A DNA stretch of 64,000 bases, taken from positions 3,906,001-3,970,000 of the forward strand of contig NZ_CP018786.1 in assembly GCF_002025665.1 (NCBI RefSeq), read 5' to 3'. This document shows, piece by piece, positions 32,395 through 42,053 of the stretch. The notes under the pieces were generated by a model that did no database searches, had not been told where the DNA came from, and saw only the letters and a list, made by a program, of their open reading frames with translations. Position numbers and translations under genes: made by a program. This DNA comes from Chryseobacterium indologenes (GTDB taxonomy: Bacteria; Bacteroidota; Bacteroidia; Flavobacteriales; Weeksellaceae). The number at the start of each line of letters is the position of its first letter. The stretch's first letter is position 1.

Positions 32395-33441
32395 TTATTT
32401 TCCTAAATAAACAAACATATTGACAGATAAACTTTGAGGCTGTACATTAATGGATTGTTGCGCAACACCACCGTTTACACTATTCGTGTTAAATGAATGG
32501 GAATGCGGATTCTGGTGCAATACATTAGTATTAACATGATCAAGATTCCTTGTACCTGTACCAATTTTTCCAGCCAAGAAGGTATATGAAAAGGTATCAG
32601 TTGCCGGTCTACCATTATTATTGATAATATCATACATTATAGTAGGCTCCGCTGAATTAGTTGTACCTGAAAGTTGAAAGTTTGGCAACTGATTCCTTGA
32701 TATTATACGGGAATTATTACTATTTATACTTCCCATTCTTTTACCATCTTGTACTAGGTAGGAGTCGGTGGCATTAGGAATATATGATGTAAAGCCTAAA
32801 GAATTTGCAGCGGTTCTTTGAGTACTGGTCAGGCCTCCTACTGGTCTTCCATCTAGTTTTACCCATCCACTATGATCGGAAACCGAGAAGCTTGCCTTAA
32901 TATCTCCAATATTAGATGAGCTTACTCCAATACTACCTCCATCGGTAGATCTCCAGTATGAATTACTGAAAACATATTCCAATGCTTTACCATTAGGAAC
33001 GGTAACCCCATCCAGTGTTGCTCCAAATCCTCCCGAAGTATTGTTAAACACAATAAGTCTCTGACCAGCATTAGGCGCTGCAAATGCATTAATGGTAATT
33101 GTTCCTGTAGCATTACCGGTAAGCTGAACCTGGCTCACATTAGATGGAACTGTAACATTATTACCGGAAACAGCTAATACAGTTTCACGATTGGTAATTG
33201 CTCCGTTTACATCTAATGTAGTACCAGGAGTAATTATACCAATCCCAAGATTCCCATTGGGAGACATCACCAAATCATCTTTAGCCTGAGCTGCTGATGG
33301 AATTCCTGTGCGTGGGTTATTTTTTAAACCATCGACGCTAAATATTCCCTGAGGATTAGCGGTATTAATCCCCACTTGTGACTTGGCCACTAGGGAAAAG
33401 ATAACAAACATACTTGTTAGTAATAAATTTTTTTTCATCAT
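32395..33441 (-). CDS. Secreted protein with tail-collar-like C-terminus
   Basis: 348 residues, signal peptide to about residue 21 (AKSQ). The N-terminal part has two short repeats typical of Bacteroidota surface proteins and phage fibres (VGINTANPQGIFSVDG and LGIGIITPGTTLDVNGAI). A beta-rich middle follows. The C-terminal 170 residues resemble phage tail-collar domains: GWVKLDGRPVGG, a Ser/Asn-rich stretch, PHSHSF and a final NMFVYLGK. The signal peptide and lack of phage genes suggest a domesticated adhesin-like protein. No T9SS sorting domain. Whether it trimerises is untested. Confidence 0.75.
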   Translation of the reverse strand: MMKKNLLLTSMFVIFSLVAKSQVGINTANPQGIFSVDGLKNNPRTGIPSAAQAKDDLVMSPNGNLGIGIITPGTTLDVNGAITNRETVLAVSGNNVTVPSNVSQVQLTGNATGTITINAFAAPNAGQRLIVFNNTSGGFGATLDGVTVPNGKALEYVFSNSYWRSTDGGSIGVSSSNIGDIKASFSVSDHSGWVKLDGRPVGGLTSTQRTAANSLGFTSYIPNATDSYLVQDGKRMGSINSNNSRIISRNQLPNFQLSGTTNSAEPTIMYDIINNNGRPATDTFSYTFLAGKIGTGTRNLDHVNTNVLHQNPHSHSFNTNSVNGGVAQQSINVQPQSLSVNMFVYLGK

Positions 33442-34008
33442 TTGTGAATTAATTTTAAAAATTAGTTAGTATTTAAAAAAATCATTTGTGTGTGAATAAT
33501 GCTATGTGCAATATTAGAATACTTAAAATAAAATTCAAAATATAACCATACATCGTTCATACATCTCAGATACAACGATCATGCACTACAACCAAAATAT
33601 TTTAAAAATCACATAAGCAAAAATCTATAACGCACACAGAATCAACAAACTTAAATTCTTTCTATTCTCTTTTATAAAAATTTAAATTTGATGCTGGTTT
33701 TTTAACAAAACATGCATATAAGATGTATGTACTATGTACTTATGATGTATTTGTAATTCAAAGATTAGATCCAAAGTATACTTCATCCGGAAACAGCTGT
33801 AACTGTGTAAAGGAGGCTTTCAGCAGAACTACATCCGCTAAAGAGAATTAATAAAAAAAGATCTCCCGAAGTTTGGCTTCAGGAGACCTTTTATTGTATA
33901 GATTTTATGAAAATCTTTGTAGAGTATTGTATATAGTATTTGCTCTTAATTTTTGAATAATAATTTATATCAGATCCCACTTGAAAGGATGAAAGCAAAT
34001 ACAATTTA
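33442..34008. other. Long AT-rich intergenic region
   Basis: 567 bases upstream of the collar-like gene. 33715-33755 has short overlapping repeats of ATGTA/TATGTAC type. A terminator hairpin lies at 33856-33892. I see no ORF that looks like a gene. Confidence 0.45.
33856..33892 (-). terminator. Terminator of TPR/LuxR-type gene
   Basis: Stem AAAAG-TCTCC-GAAG with CTTC-GGAGA-CTTTT, interrupted by two single mismatches; loop TTTGG; T-run on the minus strand. Confidence 0.75.
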
Positions 34009-35487
34009 TTAGTTATCTACAAGAGACTTAAGGAATTGATAAAGGTCTACATCTGATCCGAGGTTGAGTTTTTTTCTCAATCTGCTTTTCTTTATTTGTA
34101 CGGATCTGTGTTGCATAAAAGTAAATTCAGCAATGTCTTTGGAAGAGAACCCTAACCAGATTAAAGCACAGAATACCAAATTATCCTTAGTTAAATCCGG
34201 ATTGATTGCCAACAGCTTTTGAGAAACATTAGGATAAACTTCTTGAAACTTCTCCAAAAAACTAATATCATTATTTTTAGCCAATTGAATTAAATCTTCA
34301 TTTACTCCTGAAATTCTTTTCTCCAATACTTTAGTTTCATCTTCTTTTCTGGAAATTATTTCTTTGCTTTCTAATATTACTTTCTTTTTTTTATTATTCT
34401 GATAATATAAATAAGCCAGTAATACTAACCCCAGAGAAATAGCAATGCTGCTATAAATGAATATTGTTTTTTTGAGCGCTTTTTTTTCTTCTATTTTTTC
34501 TTTTTCTATTGTCTTTATAGATAGCTCTACTCCTTTTGTTTGTGAGTTTTCCAAGCTGTCTTTTAATTTTATATAATATTCCAGATATTCTTTTTCCTTT
34601 TCTAAATTACCAGAGTTTTTATAGCATGATATTAAAAGCTTGTATATATTTTTAGAATGCTCGATCGTTTTTAATTTCTTATTGTATTCAAGAGCTTTAT
34701 TTAAAAATATTATTGCATTTTCATAATTTTTTTCTTTAAAAAAATACTGTGCATAGTAATAATAAAAAACAGATATCTGATAACTATTGGGGTCATGTTT
34801 CTTTTTGCTTATTATATCCATTCCCTGATCCAGATAAGTTTTAGCAGAGTTTTGGTTGGGTTGATATTCAATATAATGATTAGCAATTTGAGAGGTAGTA
34901 CTTAAGCTTTCATATAATAGAGATGATTGTTTTAAATAATACAGCGCCGAATCCAGATCTTTTTTTTCATAAAGAAAGTTTGCTCTTGAAATATAAACGT
35001 AAGATAAAAATTTACCCTTTCTACCCTTATCTTCAATTTTATTTCCATAATACCCTCCTTTAGAATTATACTTCAGACCTGTATCGTACAGTTTCATGGT
35101 ATAATAAGCCTGTGAATATTCCTGATAAAGCTTAGCAATGGTGAAAAAATCAATCTCGTTTTCGTTTTTATGCAATAGGCTCTCTGCTATATTTAGGTTT
35201 TTTATACTTTCTTCTCCATTGCCTAAATTCCAGCATTGATTTGCAATATTAATATGAGCCCAAATTATCCCTCTAACATAGTTTTCTTTCTTCATTTTTT
35301 CTAACATCTCCTTATTCCAAAGAATAATTTTCTCTCGGGGAATATTCTTTTTCCCCATTTCTTTAGGTGTATTCAAAAGAATTGAATCATACTCTTTAAA
35401 TTTAAGATTTTGGGAAAACAGCTGTACAGATGAGAAAAATAACCCAACTGTAAGTAAAAATTGAAATAAGTATTTAAAGCATTTCAT
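34009..35487 (-). CDS. Membrane-bound TPR regulator with LuxR-type HTH
   Basis: 492 residues. Signal peptide to about residue 25 (LFSQ), five or more TPR-like helix pairs (about 60-320), one membrane segment (about 345-366), a coiled coil (about 370-400), and a C-terminal helix-turn-helix (LIWLGFSSKDIAEFTFMQHRSV...SRLRKKLNL) of the LuxR/GerE type. This is a common flavobacterial plan for passing an envelope signal to DNA. The gene upstream of the collar-like protein in the same direction, 567 bases away and separated by a terminator; control of that gene is possible but not shown. Confidence 0.82.
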   Translation of the reverse strand: MKCFKYLFQFLLTVGLFFSSVQLFSQNLKFKEYDSILLNTPKEMGKKNIPREKIILWNKEMLEKMKKENYVRGIIWAHINIANQCWNLGNGEESIKNLNIAESLLHKNENEIDFFTIAKLYQEYSQAYYTMKLYDTGLKYNSKGGYYGNKIEDKGRKGKFLSYVYISRANFLYEKKDLDSALYYLKQSSLLYESLSTTSQIANHYIEYQPNQNSAKTYLDQGMDIISKKKHDPNSYQISVFYYYYAQYFFKEKNYENAIIFLNKALEYNKKLKTIEHSKNIYKLLISCYKNSGNLEKEKEYLEYYIKLKDSLENSQTKGVELSIKTIEKEKIEEKKALKKTIFIYSSIAISLGLVLLAYLYYQNNKKKKVILESKEIISRKEDETKVLEKRISGVNEDLIQLAKNNDISFLEKFQEVYPNVSQKLLAINPDLTKDNLVFCALIWLGFSSKDIAEFTFMQHRSVQIKKSRLRKKLNLGSDVDLYQFLKSLVDN

Positions 35488-35719
35488 TATACGCTAAAAT
35501 AAAAATATTTTTATAAAAAAACATTATATTAATTAAATAGGAAACATATTTTATATATCAAAACATTCTAAATTATATTTCTTTTCATTTATGCCTTTCT
35601 AATTCTTCTTCTTGAAATTATCATGCTCGATTCATTGAAAATGAGAAACCTACTGAAAGCTATAAATAATATAAGTATTAGAAAAAGTACCACACTGAAT
35701 TGAAAAGGCGACCCCATAA

Positions 35720-35753
35720 AAAACCGCTTTAAACAAATGTTTAAAGCGGTTTT
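35720..35753 (-). terminator. Terminator of dnaK
   Basis: Perfect 16-bp stem (35720-35735 with 35738-35753) 25 bases after the dnaK stop. Confidence 0.88.
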
Positions 35754-35778
35754 AGATTATTTATTATTAAATCAATAA

Positions 35779-37674
35779 TTATTTTACTTCTTCGAAGTCT
35801 GCATCCTGTACATCTTCAGCTCCGGAGTTTCCACCTGCATTCTGAGCACCAGCTGCATCAGCACCTGGCTGTTGGCCAGCTGCATATAATTCTTCAGAAG
35901 CGGCCATCCAAGCTGCATCTAACGCTTCAGTTTTAGCTTTTACGTCATCAGCATTTTTAGCTTCGAAAGCTGTTTTTAATTCTGCATGAGCTGCTTCGAT
36001 TGCTGCTTTTTTGTCAGCAGAAAGTTTTTCACCGAATTCTTTCAATTGCTTTTCAGTCTGGAAGATTAATCCATCAGCTTTGTTAAAGATTTCAACTTCT
36101 TCTTTTCTCTTAGCATCCGCTGCAGAGTTTTCCTGAGCTTCTTTCTTCATTCTTTCGATTTCTTCGTCAGAAAGACCTGAAGAAGCCTGGATTTTGATAG
36201 ACTGCTCTTTACCAGTTCCTTTATCTTTAGCAGATACACTTAGGATACCGTTAGCATCAATATCAAATGTTACTTCAATTTGAGGAACTCCTCTTGGTGC
36301 TGGTGGGATATCCTGAAGATCGAATCTACCGATTTCTTTGTTATCGTTGAACATTGATCTTTCACCCTGTCCTACTCTGATGCTTACAGCCGGCTGGTTG
36401 TCAGAAGCTGTAGAGAATACTTCAGATTTTTTAGTTGGGATCGTAGTATTCGCTTCAATTAATTTCGTGAATACAGAACCCATTGTTTCAATACCTAAAG
36501 AAAGTGGAGTAACGTCAAGTAGTAATACATCTTTTACATCACCAGTTAATACACCTCCCTGGATTGCTGCACCAATAGCTACAACCTCATCAGGGTTTAC
36601 TCCTTTAGATGGTTTTTTACCGAAGAATTTTTCTACTTCTTCCTGGATAATTGGGATTCTTGTAGAACCACCTACCAAGATTACTTCATCAATATCAGAA
36701 GTTGATAAACCAGCATCTTTTAACGCTTTAGCAACAGGTTCCATAGATCTTCTTACAAGATCAGCAGATAATTGCTCGAATTTAGCTTTTGTTAAAGTCT
36801 TCACTAAGTGTTTAGGACCTGTAGCAGTAGCTGTGATATAAGGTAAGTTGATTTCAGTCTGAGGAGAAGAAGATAATTCAATTTTAGCTTTTTCAGCAGC
36901 TTCTTTCAATCTTTGAAGAGCAATTGCGTCAGCTTTTAAATCTACACCTTCTTCAGCCTTGAACTCGTCAGCCATCCAGTTGATGATCACATCATCAAAG
37001 TCATCACCTCCTAAGTGCGTATCACCGTTTGTAGATAATACTTCGAATACACCGTCTCCTAAATCAAGGATAGAGATATCGAAAGTACCACCACCAAGGT
37101 CATATACTGCGATTTTCTGATCTTTATGGTTTTTATCAAGACCATAAGCTAACGCTGCAGCAGTAGGCTCGTTGATAATTCTTTCTACTTTAAGACCTGC
37201 AATTTCTCCAGCTTCTTTAGTAGCTTGTCTCTGTGCATCGTTGAAGTATGCAGGAACAGTAATTACCGCTCTTGTTACTTCCTGTCCAAGATAATCTTCA
37301 GCAGTTTTCTTCATTTTCTGAAGAGTCATTGCAGAAATTTCCTGTGGAGTATATTCTCTATCGTCAATTTTTACTTTTACAGTATCGTTCGGTCCGGCAA
37401 CTACTTTATAAGGTACTCTTGTGATTTCAGAAGCATCATCTTTAAAGTGAGTTCCGATAAATCTTTTGATAGAGTAAACAGTTTTTGTTGGATTCGTTAC
37501 AGCCTGTCTTTTTGCAGGATCACCTACTTTTCTCTCTCCGTCTTCTGTAAAAGCTACGATAGAAGGAGTAGTTCTCTTACCTTCTGCGTTAGGAATAACA
37601 ACAGGGTCTTTACCCTCCATTACAGCAACACAAGAGTTGGTTGTTCCTAAGTCAATTCCAATTATTTTACTCAT
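35779..37674 (-). CDS. dnaK: Chaperone DnaK (Hsp70)
   Basis: 631 residues, full length. ATPase domain motifs IIGIDLGTTNSCVAVMEG at the start, AVITVPAYFNDAQRQATK, AVYDLGGGTFDISILD and ILVGGSTRIPIIQ; linker DVLLLDVTPLSLGIETMG; substrate domain; and a Gly/Ala/Asn-rich tail ending in the conserved DxDFEEVK. It folds and disaggregates proteins with DnaJ and GrpE, neither of which is encoded adjacent. A pair of TGTCAT direct repeats on the coding strand lies 75-90 bases upstream and may be part of heat-shock control. Confidence 0.97.
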   Translation of the reverse strand: MSKIIGIDLGTTNSCVAVMEGKDPVVIPNAEGKRTTPSIVAFTEDGERKVGDPAKRQAVTNPTKTVYSIKRFIGTHFKDDASEITRVPYKVVAGPNDTVKVKIDDREYTPQEISAMTLQKMKKTAEDYLGQEVTRAVITVPAYFNDAQRQATKEAGEIAGLKVERIINEPTAAALAYGLDKNHKDQKIAVYDLGGGTFDISILDLGDGVFEVLSTNGDTHLGGDDFDDVIINWMADEFKAEEGVDLKADAIALQRLKEAAEKAKIELSSSPQTEINLPYITATATGPKHLVKTLTKAKFEQLSADLVRRSMEPVAKALKDAGLSTSDIDEVILVGGSTRIPIIQEEVEKFFGKKPSKGVNPDEVVAIGAAIQGGVLTGDVKDVLLLDVTPLSLGIETMGSVFTKLIEANTTIPTKKSEVFSTASDNQPAVSIRVGQGERSMFNDNKEIGRFDLQDIPPAPRGVPQIEVTFDIDANGILSVSAKDKGTGKEQSIKIQASSGLSDEEIERMKKEAQENSAADAKRKEEVEIFNKADGLIFQTEKQLKEFGEKLSADKKAAIEAAHAELKTAFEAKNADDVKAKTEALDAAWMAASEELYAAGQQPGADAAGAQNAGGNSGAEDVQDADFEEVK

Positions 37675-38136
37675 AATATTTTATATTTTTTCTATTTTTA
37701 ATTTAATTTACACTCTCAATTTCTCAATATCTGTACCATTTGAAGAATTATGACAAAATGACACAATAAAAATAAAAACCCCGGTAAAATGGGGTTTTGT
37801 ATGATTTAATGTGGAAATTTTTTCCTACCAAACTTTATCGGAATGCCACCAATAAGCCTTCTAACATTTTCAATAGCTATTTGAGATTTTTTTCTGGTAG
37901 GTTTTTATATAGACACAAAAAACTGTCATCGCTTATCAGATGTATTCTTCATTTTTCTTCATAAAAAGAAGATTTGATCAATATCAATACCGTAAAAACA
38001 CATTGATTATCAATATGATTATTATTAATCCGACAGATTAATTCACCAATCTTTAAAAATTAATCAAAGTTTAACCTAAGAAATAGAGGAAGAGTCTTTA
38101 CGAATGATTATTTTTGGTAAAATATACACATTTAGA
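37675..38136. promoter_or_regulatory. dnaK/ppk1 divergent intergenic region
   Basis: 462 bases. On the minus strand TGTCAT is directly repeated with 8-base spacing (37750-37763). A G+C-rich hairpin, AAAACCCC (37775-37782) with GGGGTTTT (37791-37798), looks like a terminator though no gene is read into it. CCTACCA (37824-37830) can pair with TGGTAGG (37895-37901), followed by Ts. A small RNA between 37824 and 37910 is possible but unproven. Confidence 0.5.
38109..38116 (+). promoter_or_regulatory. -7 box of ppk1-ppx operon
   Basis: TATTTTTG, full match to TAnnTTTG, 21 bases before the ATG at 38137. It lies inside the longer frame that starts at 38104 and so decides the start. Confidence 0.6.
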
Positions 38137-40209
38137 ATGTCAATACACTTTAATCCACGAGATATTACATGGCTTGCCTTTAATGAGAGAGTTTTGCAGG
38201 AAGCCATGGATGAAAAAGTTCCCTTACATTTAAGAATACGTTTCCTTGGAATTTTCTCCAACAATTTAGATGAATTTTTCAGAGTACGTGTTGCCGGATT
38301 AAAGCGTGCCATGGATTTTAAGGAAAAAGTGATTGCTGAATCTTTCTACCAACCTCCTACCAAAATCCTTCAGCGAATCAATGAAGTGGTGATGAGGCAA
38401 CAGCTGAATTTCGATAAAACCTGGAAAAAAATCCAGACCGAAATGGCTGATCATAAAGTTTTCATTAAAAATTCCAAAAACCTGACTGCAAAACAAAAAG
38501 AATTTGTCAGACAATATTTCGATGAAGTGGTAGAATCCAATGTGATTCCAATTCTTCTTCATGAAAATACACCTATGCCTTACCTTAGAGACAAAAGTCT
38601 TTATTTGGGAGTGGCCATGAGAAAAAAGGACTGGCAATATTCCAGCAATTATGCTATTATTGAAATTCCTTCCCGTTTTGTAGGAAGATTCGTATTGTTG
38701 CCAACTGAAGATCCGGAAGAAAAAAATGTAATGTTACTGGAAGATGTGATTACTTTCAATCTTCCCCACATATTTTCTTATTTCGGGTATGATGAATTTG
38801 CAGCCAATGCATTTAAAGTAACAAAAGATGCCGAACTGGATCTTGATAATGATATCAGAACCAATTTTGCAGAAAAAATAGAGAAAGGACTCAAAAACAG
38901 AAGAAAGGGAAAACCAACCCGTTTCGTTTTTGATAAAGATATGGATAAAGCTTTGCTGGAACTTCTGATCAGAAAGCTGAACTTAACGAAAAAAGACAGC
39001 ATCATTCCCGGAGGAAAAATTCATAATTTCAAACATTTCATGGATTTCCCTGATGTTTTTGAAAAGTATGAAAGACCTGTAGAAAGAACTTCTTTTACAC
39101 ATCAGGCATTTGAACATGGAGAAAGAGTAACTGATGTTATTTTAAAAGAAGATGTCCTTCTTACCTTCCCTTACCATAAATACAATCCGGTGATTGATCT
39201 TCTTCGTGAAGCCGCTATGGATCCTGATGTAAAATCAATACAGATTACAGCGTATCGTCTGGCAAGCAGTTCAAAAATTATTAATGCCTTGATCTATGCG
39301 GCCAGAAATGGTAAAGAAGTAACTGTAATGTTGGAGCTTCAGGCAAGATTTGATGAAGAATCCAATCTTGAATGGAAAGATATGCTGGAGCCTGAAGGAA
39401 TTACGGTTCTTGTAGGGATTCCTAATAAAAAAGTACATGCCAAACTTTGTGTCATCAAAAAGAGAGCACACAATAAAACCATACAATATGGCTTTGTAAG
39501 TACCGGAAATTTCAACGAAAAAACAGCCAGAATATATGGTGATCACCTGCTGCTGACTGCGGACCGTGGCATCATGGCGGATATCAATAAAGTCTTCAAT
39601 GTTTTGAAAAAACCGAAAGATGACTTTATTCCTATTTTGAAAACTTGTAAAAATTTATTAGTTTGCCCTCAGTTTATGCGTGAAAAGATTGTTCACCATA
39701 TTGATAAAGAAATCGAAGAAGCCAAAGCAGGAAGAAGAGCAGAAATCATCGTTAAAGTCAACTCAATGAGTGATCGTGCTTTGATTGAAAAAATATATGA
39801 AGCTGCCAAAGCCGGAGTGGTGACCAGAATGATCGTAAGAGGGATCTATTGTGCCGTCAATCAAAAGGAGTTCAAAGAAAAAATAAAAGCCATCAGCATT
39901 GTAGACGAATACCTGGAACATGCCAGAGTGATGTATTTTTACAACAAAGGGGCTGAAGACATGTACATTTCTTCCGCAGACTGGATGACCAGAAACCTGG
40001 ATTACAGAATTGAAGCAGCCGCTAAAATCACTGATAAGAACCTTAAGAAGGAATTAAAAGATATTCTGGACATCCAACTTAAAGATAACGTAAAAGCAAG
40101 GATTTTAGACAAAAAGCTGAGCAATGAATACGTAAGAAATGATAAACACGAATGCCGATCACAAATAGAAACCTATAAATATTTAAAAGCTAAAACAAAC
40201 AAAAAATGA
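38137..40209 (+). CDS. ppk1: Polyphosphate kinase
   Basis: 690 residues from the ATG at 38137. It makes inorganic polyphosphate from ATP, reversibly. The N-terminal block RDITWLAFNERVLQEA and FLGIFSNNLDEFFRVRVAGL is typical of PPK1. The two phospholipase-D-like halves follow; the phospho-acceptor His is in KVHAKLCVIKKR, with a second PLD-type region around SSADWMTRNLDYRIE. Its stop overlaps ppx by 4 bases, so synthesis and breakdown of polyphosphate are coupled. Confidence 0.95.
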   Translation: MSIHFNPRDITWLAFNERVLQEAMDEKVPLHLRIRFLGIFSNNLDEFFRVRVAGLKRAMDFKEKVIAESFYQPPTKILQRINEVVMRQQLNFDKTWKKIQTEMADHKVFIKNSKNLTAKQKEFVRQYFDEVVESNVIPILLHENTPMPYLRDKSLYLGVAMRKKDWQYSSNYAIIEIPSRFVGRFVLLPTEDPEEKNVMLLEDVITFNLPHIFSYFGYDEFAANAFKVTKDAELDLDNDIRTNFAEKIEKGLKNRRKGKPTRFVFDKDMDKALLELLIRKLNLTKKDSIIPGGKIHNFKHFMDFPDVFEKYERPVERTSFTHQAFEHGERVTDVILKEDVLLTFPYHKYNPVIDLLREAAMDPDVKSIQITAYRLASSSKIINALIYAARNGKEVTVMLELQARFDEESNLEWKDMLEPEGITVLVGIPNKKVHAKLCVIKKRAHNKTIQYGFVSTGNFNEKTARIYGDHLLLTADRGIMADINKVFNVLKKPKDDFIPILKTCKNLLVCPQFMREKIVHHIDKEIEEAKAGRRAEIIVKVNSMSDRALIEKIYEAAKAGVVTRMIVRGIYCAVNQKEFKEKIKAISIVDEYLEHARVMYFYNKGAEDMYISSADWMTRNLDYRIEAAAKITDKNLKKELKDILDIQLKDNVKARILDKKLSNEYVRNDKHECRSQIETYKYLKAKTNKK

Positions 40210-41090
40210 AGATAGCAGCGATAGACATAGGGAGTAATGCAGCCCGCCTTCTTATCAATGAAGTAAAGATTAATAACAGAAAGCCTGAATTCATCAAGCT
40301 CAACCTTCTCAGAATTCCTCTGAGACTGGGAATGGATGTTTTTACCATCGGAAAAATAGGTCCGGAAAGAGAAAAAATGGTCATTGATTCCATGAAAATC
40401 TTCAGTGACCTGATGAAAATATATAAAGTAGATCATTACAGAGCCTGTGCTACCAGTGCTATGCGTGATGCTGCCAACGGTAATGATATCATCAATCTGG
40501 TAAAAAATACATCAGGAATCAATATTGAAATTATTTCCGGTGATGAGGAAGCTACCCTGATTTATGAAAATCATGTTGCAGAAGGTCTTGACAAAGAATT
40601 TGCCTATCTATATATTGACGTTGGTGGAGGTTCTACAGAGCTTACCTTCTATGAAAATGGTAAAATGGTCTATGAAAAATCTTTCAATATCGGAACAATC
40701 CGTCTTCTCAACAATCTTGTGACAATGGACAACTGGAAAGAAATGAAGGATGAGATCAAAAAAAATATCGTCAGCAAAAAACCAATTGTTGCCATTGGTT
40801 CCGGAGGAAACATCAACAAAGTATTCTCTATGAGTAAAACCAAAGACGGAAAACCTATGTCTTTGTCTCATCTGAAAAAGGTGTACAAAGAATTCAATGA
40901 GCTGTCAGTAGAAGAAAGAATGACCAACTACAACCTGAGAGAAGACCGTGCCGATGTACTTGTACATGCTCTGGGTATCTTCAACAATGTGATGTCGTGG
41001 TCTGATATCAACAAAATTTTTGTTCCAAAGATTTCCGTAGCAGACGGATTGATCCATAATATTTACAGTCAGCTGCAACATAAAAAGTAA
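40206..41090 (+). CDS. ppx: Exopolyphosphatase (Ppx/GppA family)
   Basis: 294 residues, the short two-domain form of the family with the ASKHA actin-like fold. Phosphate loops are AAIDIGSNAARLLI (4-17) and YIDVGGGSTELTFYENG (about 138-154), with a conserved Glu in ISGDEEATLIYE. It hydrolyses terminal phosphates of polyphosphate, and possibly pppGpp. The C-terminal HD-like domain of E. coli Ppx is absent, as in many Bacteroidota. It overlaps ppk1 by 4 bases. Confidence 0.92.
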   Translation: MKIAAIDIGSNAARLLINEVKINNRKPEFIKLNLLRIPLRLGMDVFTIGKIGPEREKMVIDSMKIFSDLMKIYKVDHYRACATSAMRDAANGNDIINLVKNTSGINIEIISGDEEATLIYENHVAEGLDKEFAYLYIDVGGGSTELTFYENGKMVYEKSFNIGTIRLLNNLVTMDNWKEMKDEIKKNIVSKKPIVAIGSGGNINKVFSMSKTKDGKPMSLSHLKKVYKEFNELSVEERMTNYNLREDRADVLVHALGIFNNVMSWSDINKIFVPKISVADGLIHNIYSQLQHKK

Positions 41091-41108
41091 CAACAGACAA
41101 TAATATTG

Positions 41109-41140
41109 AAAGCCAGCCATTTTTGAGCTGGCTTTTTATT
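41109..41140 (+). terminator. Terminator of ppk1-ppx operon
   Basis: Nine-pair stem AAAGCCAGC (41109-41117) with GCTGGCTTT (41127-41135), then Ts. Confidence 0.88.
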
Positions 41141-41147
41141 TTAAAGG

Positions 41148-41290
41148 CTTTTTGTCATTGCGAACAGGCTGAAGGCCTGCAAACATGGTTCATATGTGAC
41201 GAAGCACTCCCTGTCATTAGGTTTGGGCTAAAGCCAGTGGCATGTGGTTTATTTTTAAGGCGGGCTAAAGCCCACCCCTATTGAATTATT
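41148..41290. repeat. Candidate dispersed repeat cluster
   Basis: Two short related hairpins, GGGCTAAAGCCAGTGG (near 41226) and GGCGGGCTAAAGCCCACC (near 41259), follow a GTCATTGCGAA...GACGAAGCACTC segment (41154-41209). From memory, such elements recur between genes in Chryseobacterium and relatives. It fills most of the 309-base gap after ppx. Confidence 0.55.
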
Positions 41291-41399
41291 GAATCCAGAC
41301 ATTTAAGACAGCATCTTTTATCTTTTAATTAAAAAAAAAATCCTAATTTTAAAGTAAAACCTCATCTTCATTCGTCATACCCATATCAATAGCAAAGCA

Positions 41400-42053
41400 A
41401 TGAACCCAATCAAAATAATTCTTACAGGAGCTACAGGAATGGTAGGCGAAGGTGTTTTAATGGAATGTCTTGAAAATCCAAATGTCTCTGAAATCCTCAG
41501 TATAAGCCGAAAGCCATCTGGAAAAACACATCCTAAGCTGAAAGAATACCTTGTTTCTGACTTCCTTTCAATAGATCTTCATGATGAAAAACTAAAGGGT
41601 TATGACGCCTGTTTTTTCTGTGCTGGAATCAGCAGTGTAGGTATGAACGAAGAAGAGTACACCAAAATTACTTATGATACAACGCTTCATTTTACCAAAG
41701 CTGTTTTGAACCAAAATCCTGAAATGGTGTTCAACTACGTATCCGGGGCAAGTACAGACAGTACGGAGAGTGGAAAACTAATGTGGGCACGGGTAAAAGG
41801 CAGAACAGAAAATGATTTGAAAAGAATGAGTTTCAGGGGAGCTTATAATTTCCGTCCCGGATTCATGAAACCCGTTGAAGGTCAAATCAATGTAAAATGG
41901 TTTTTTAAACCTTTTATTTGGATTTTTCCTGTTTTTTTTCAGTCAAAATCATTAACTTTACACGAAGTGGGTAGAGCAATGATCAATGTAACACAAAAAG
42001 GATACCCTACATCTACTTTAGAAATTAGAGATATTAAAAATTTAGCGCTATGA
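41400..42053 (+). CDS. NAD(P)-binding epimerase-like protein
   Basis: 217 residues. Rossmann start IKIILTGATGMVGEGVL (GATGMVG nucleotide motif), then a FFCAGISSVGMNEEEY segment. The atypical short-chain type catalytic Tyr/Lys pair is not clear: VSGASTDSTESGKLMWARVKG carries a Lys but no YxxxK. This resembles the NmrA/HTATIP2-like group of small NAD(P)-binding proteins. The stop overlaps the start of a 49-residue membrane peptide by 4 bases. Confidence 0.8.
   Translation: MNPIKIILTGATGMVGEGVLMECLENPNVSEILSISRKPSGKTHPKLKEYLVSDFLSIDLHDEKLKGYDACFFCAGISSVGMNEEEYTKITYDTTLHFTKAVLNQNPEMVFNYVSGASTDSTESGKLMWARVKGRTENDLKRMSFRGAYNFRPGFMKPVEGQINVKWFFKPFIWIFPVFFQSKSLTLHEVGRAMINVTQKGYPTSTLEIRDIKNLAL

Noticed and set aside
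32395..33441. Prophage remnant
   Set aside because: The collar-like protein has a signal peptide and no other phage gene lies within the window.
36338..36841. Long frame antisense to dnaK
   Set aside because: Shadow of a strongly codon-biased gene; no features of its own.
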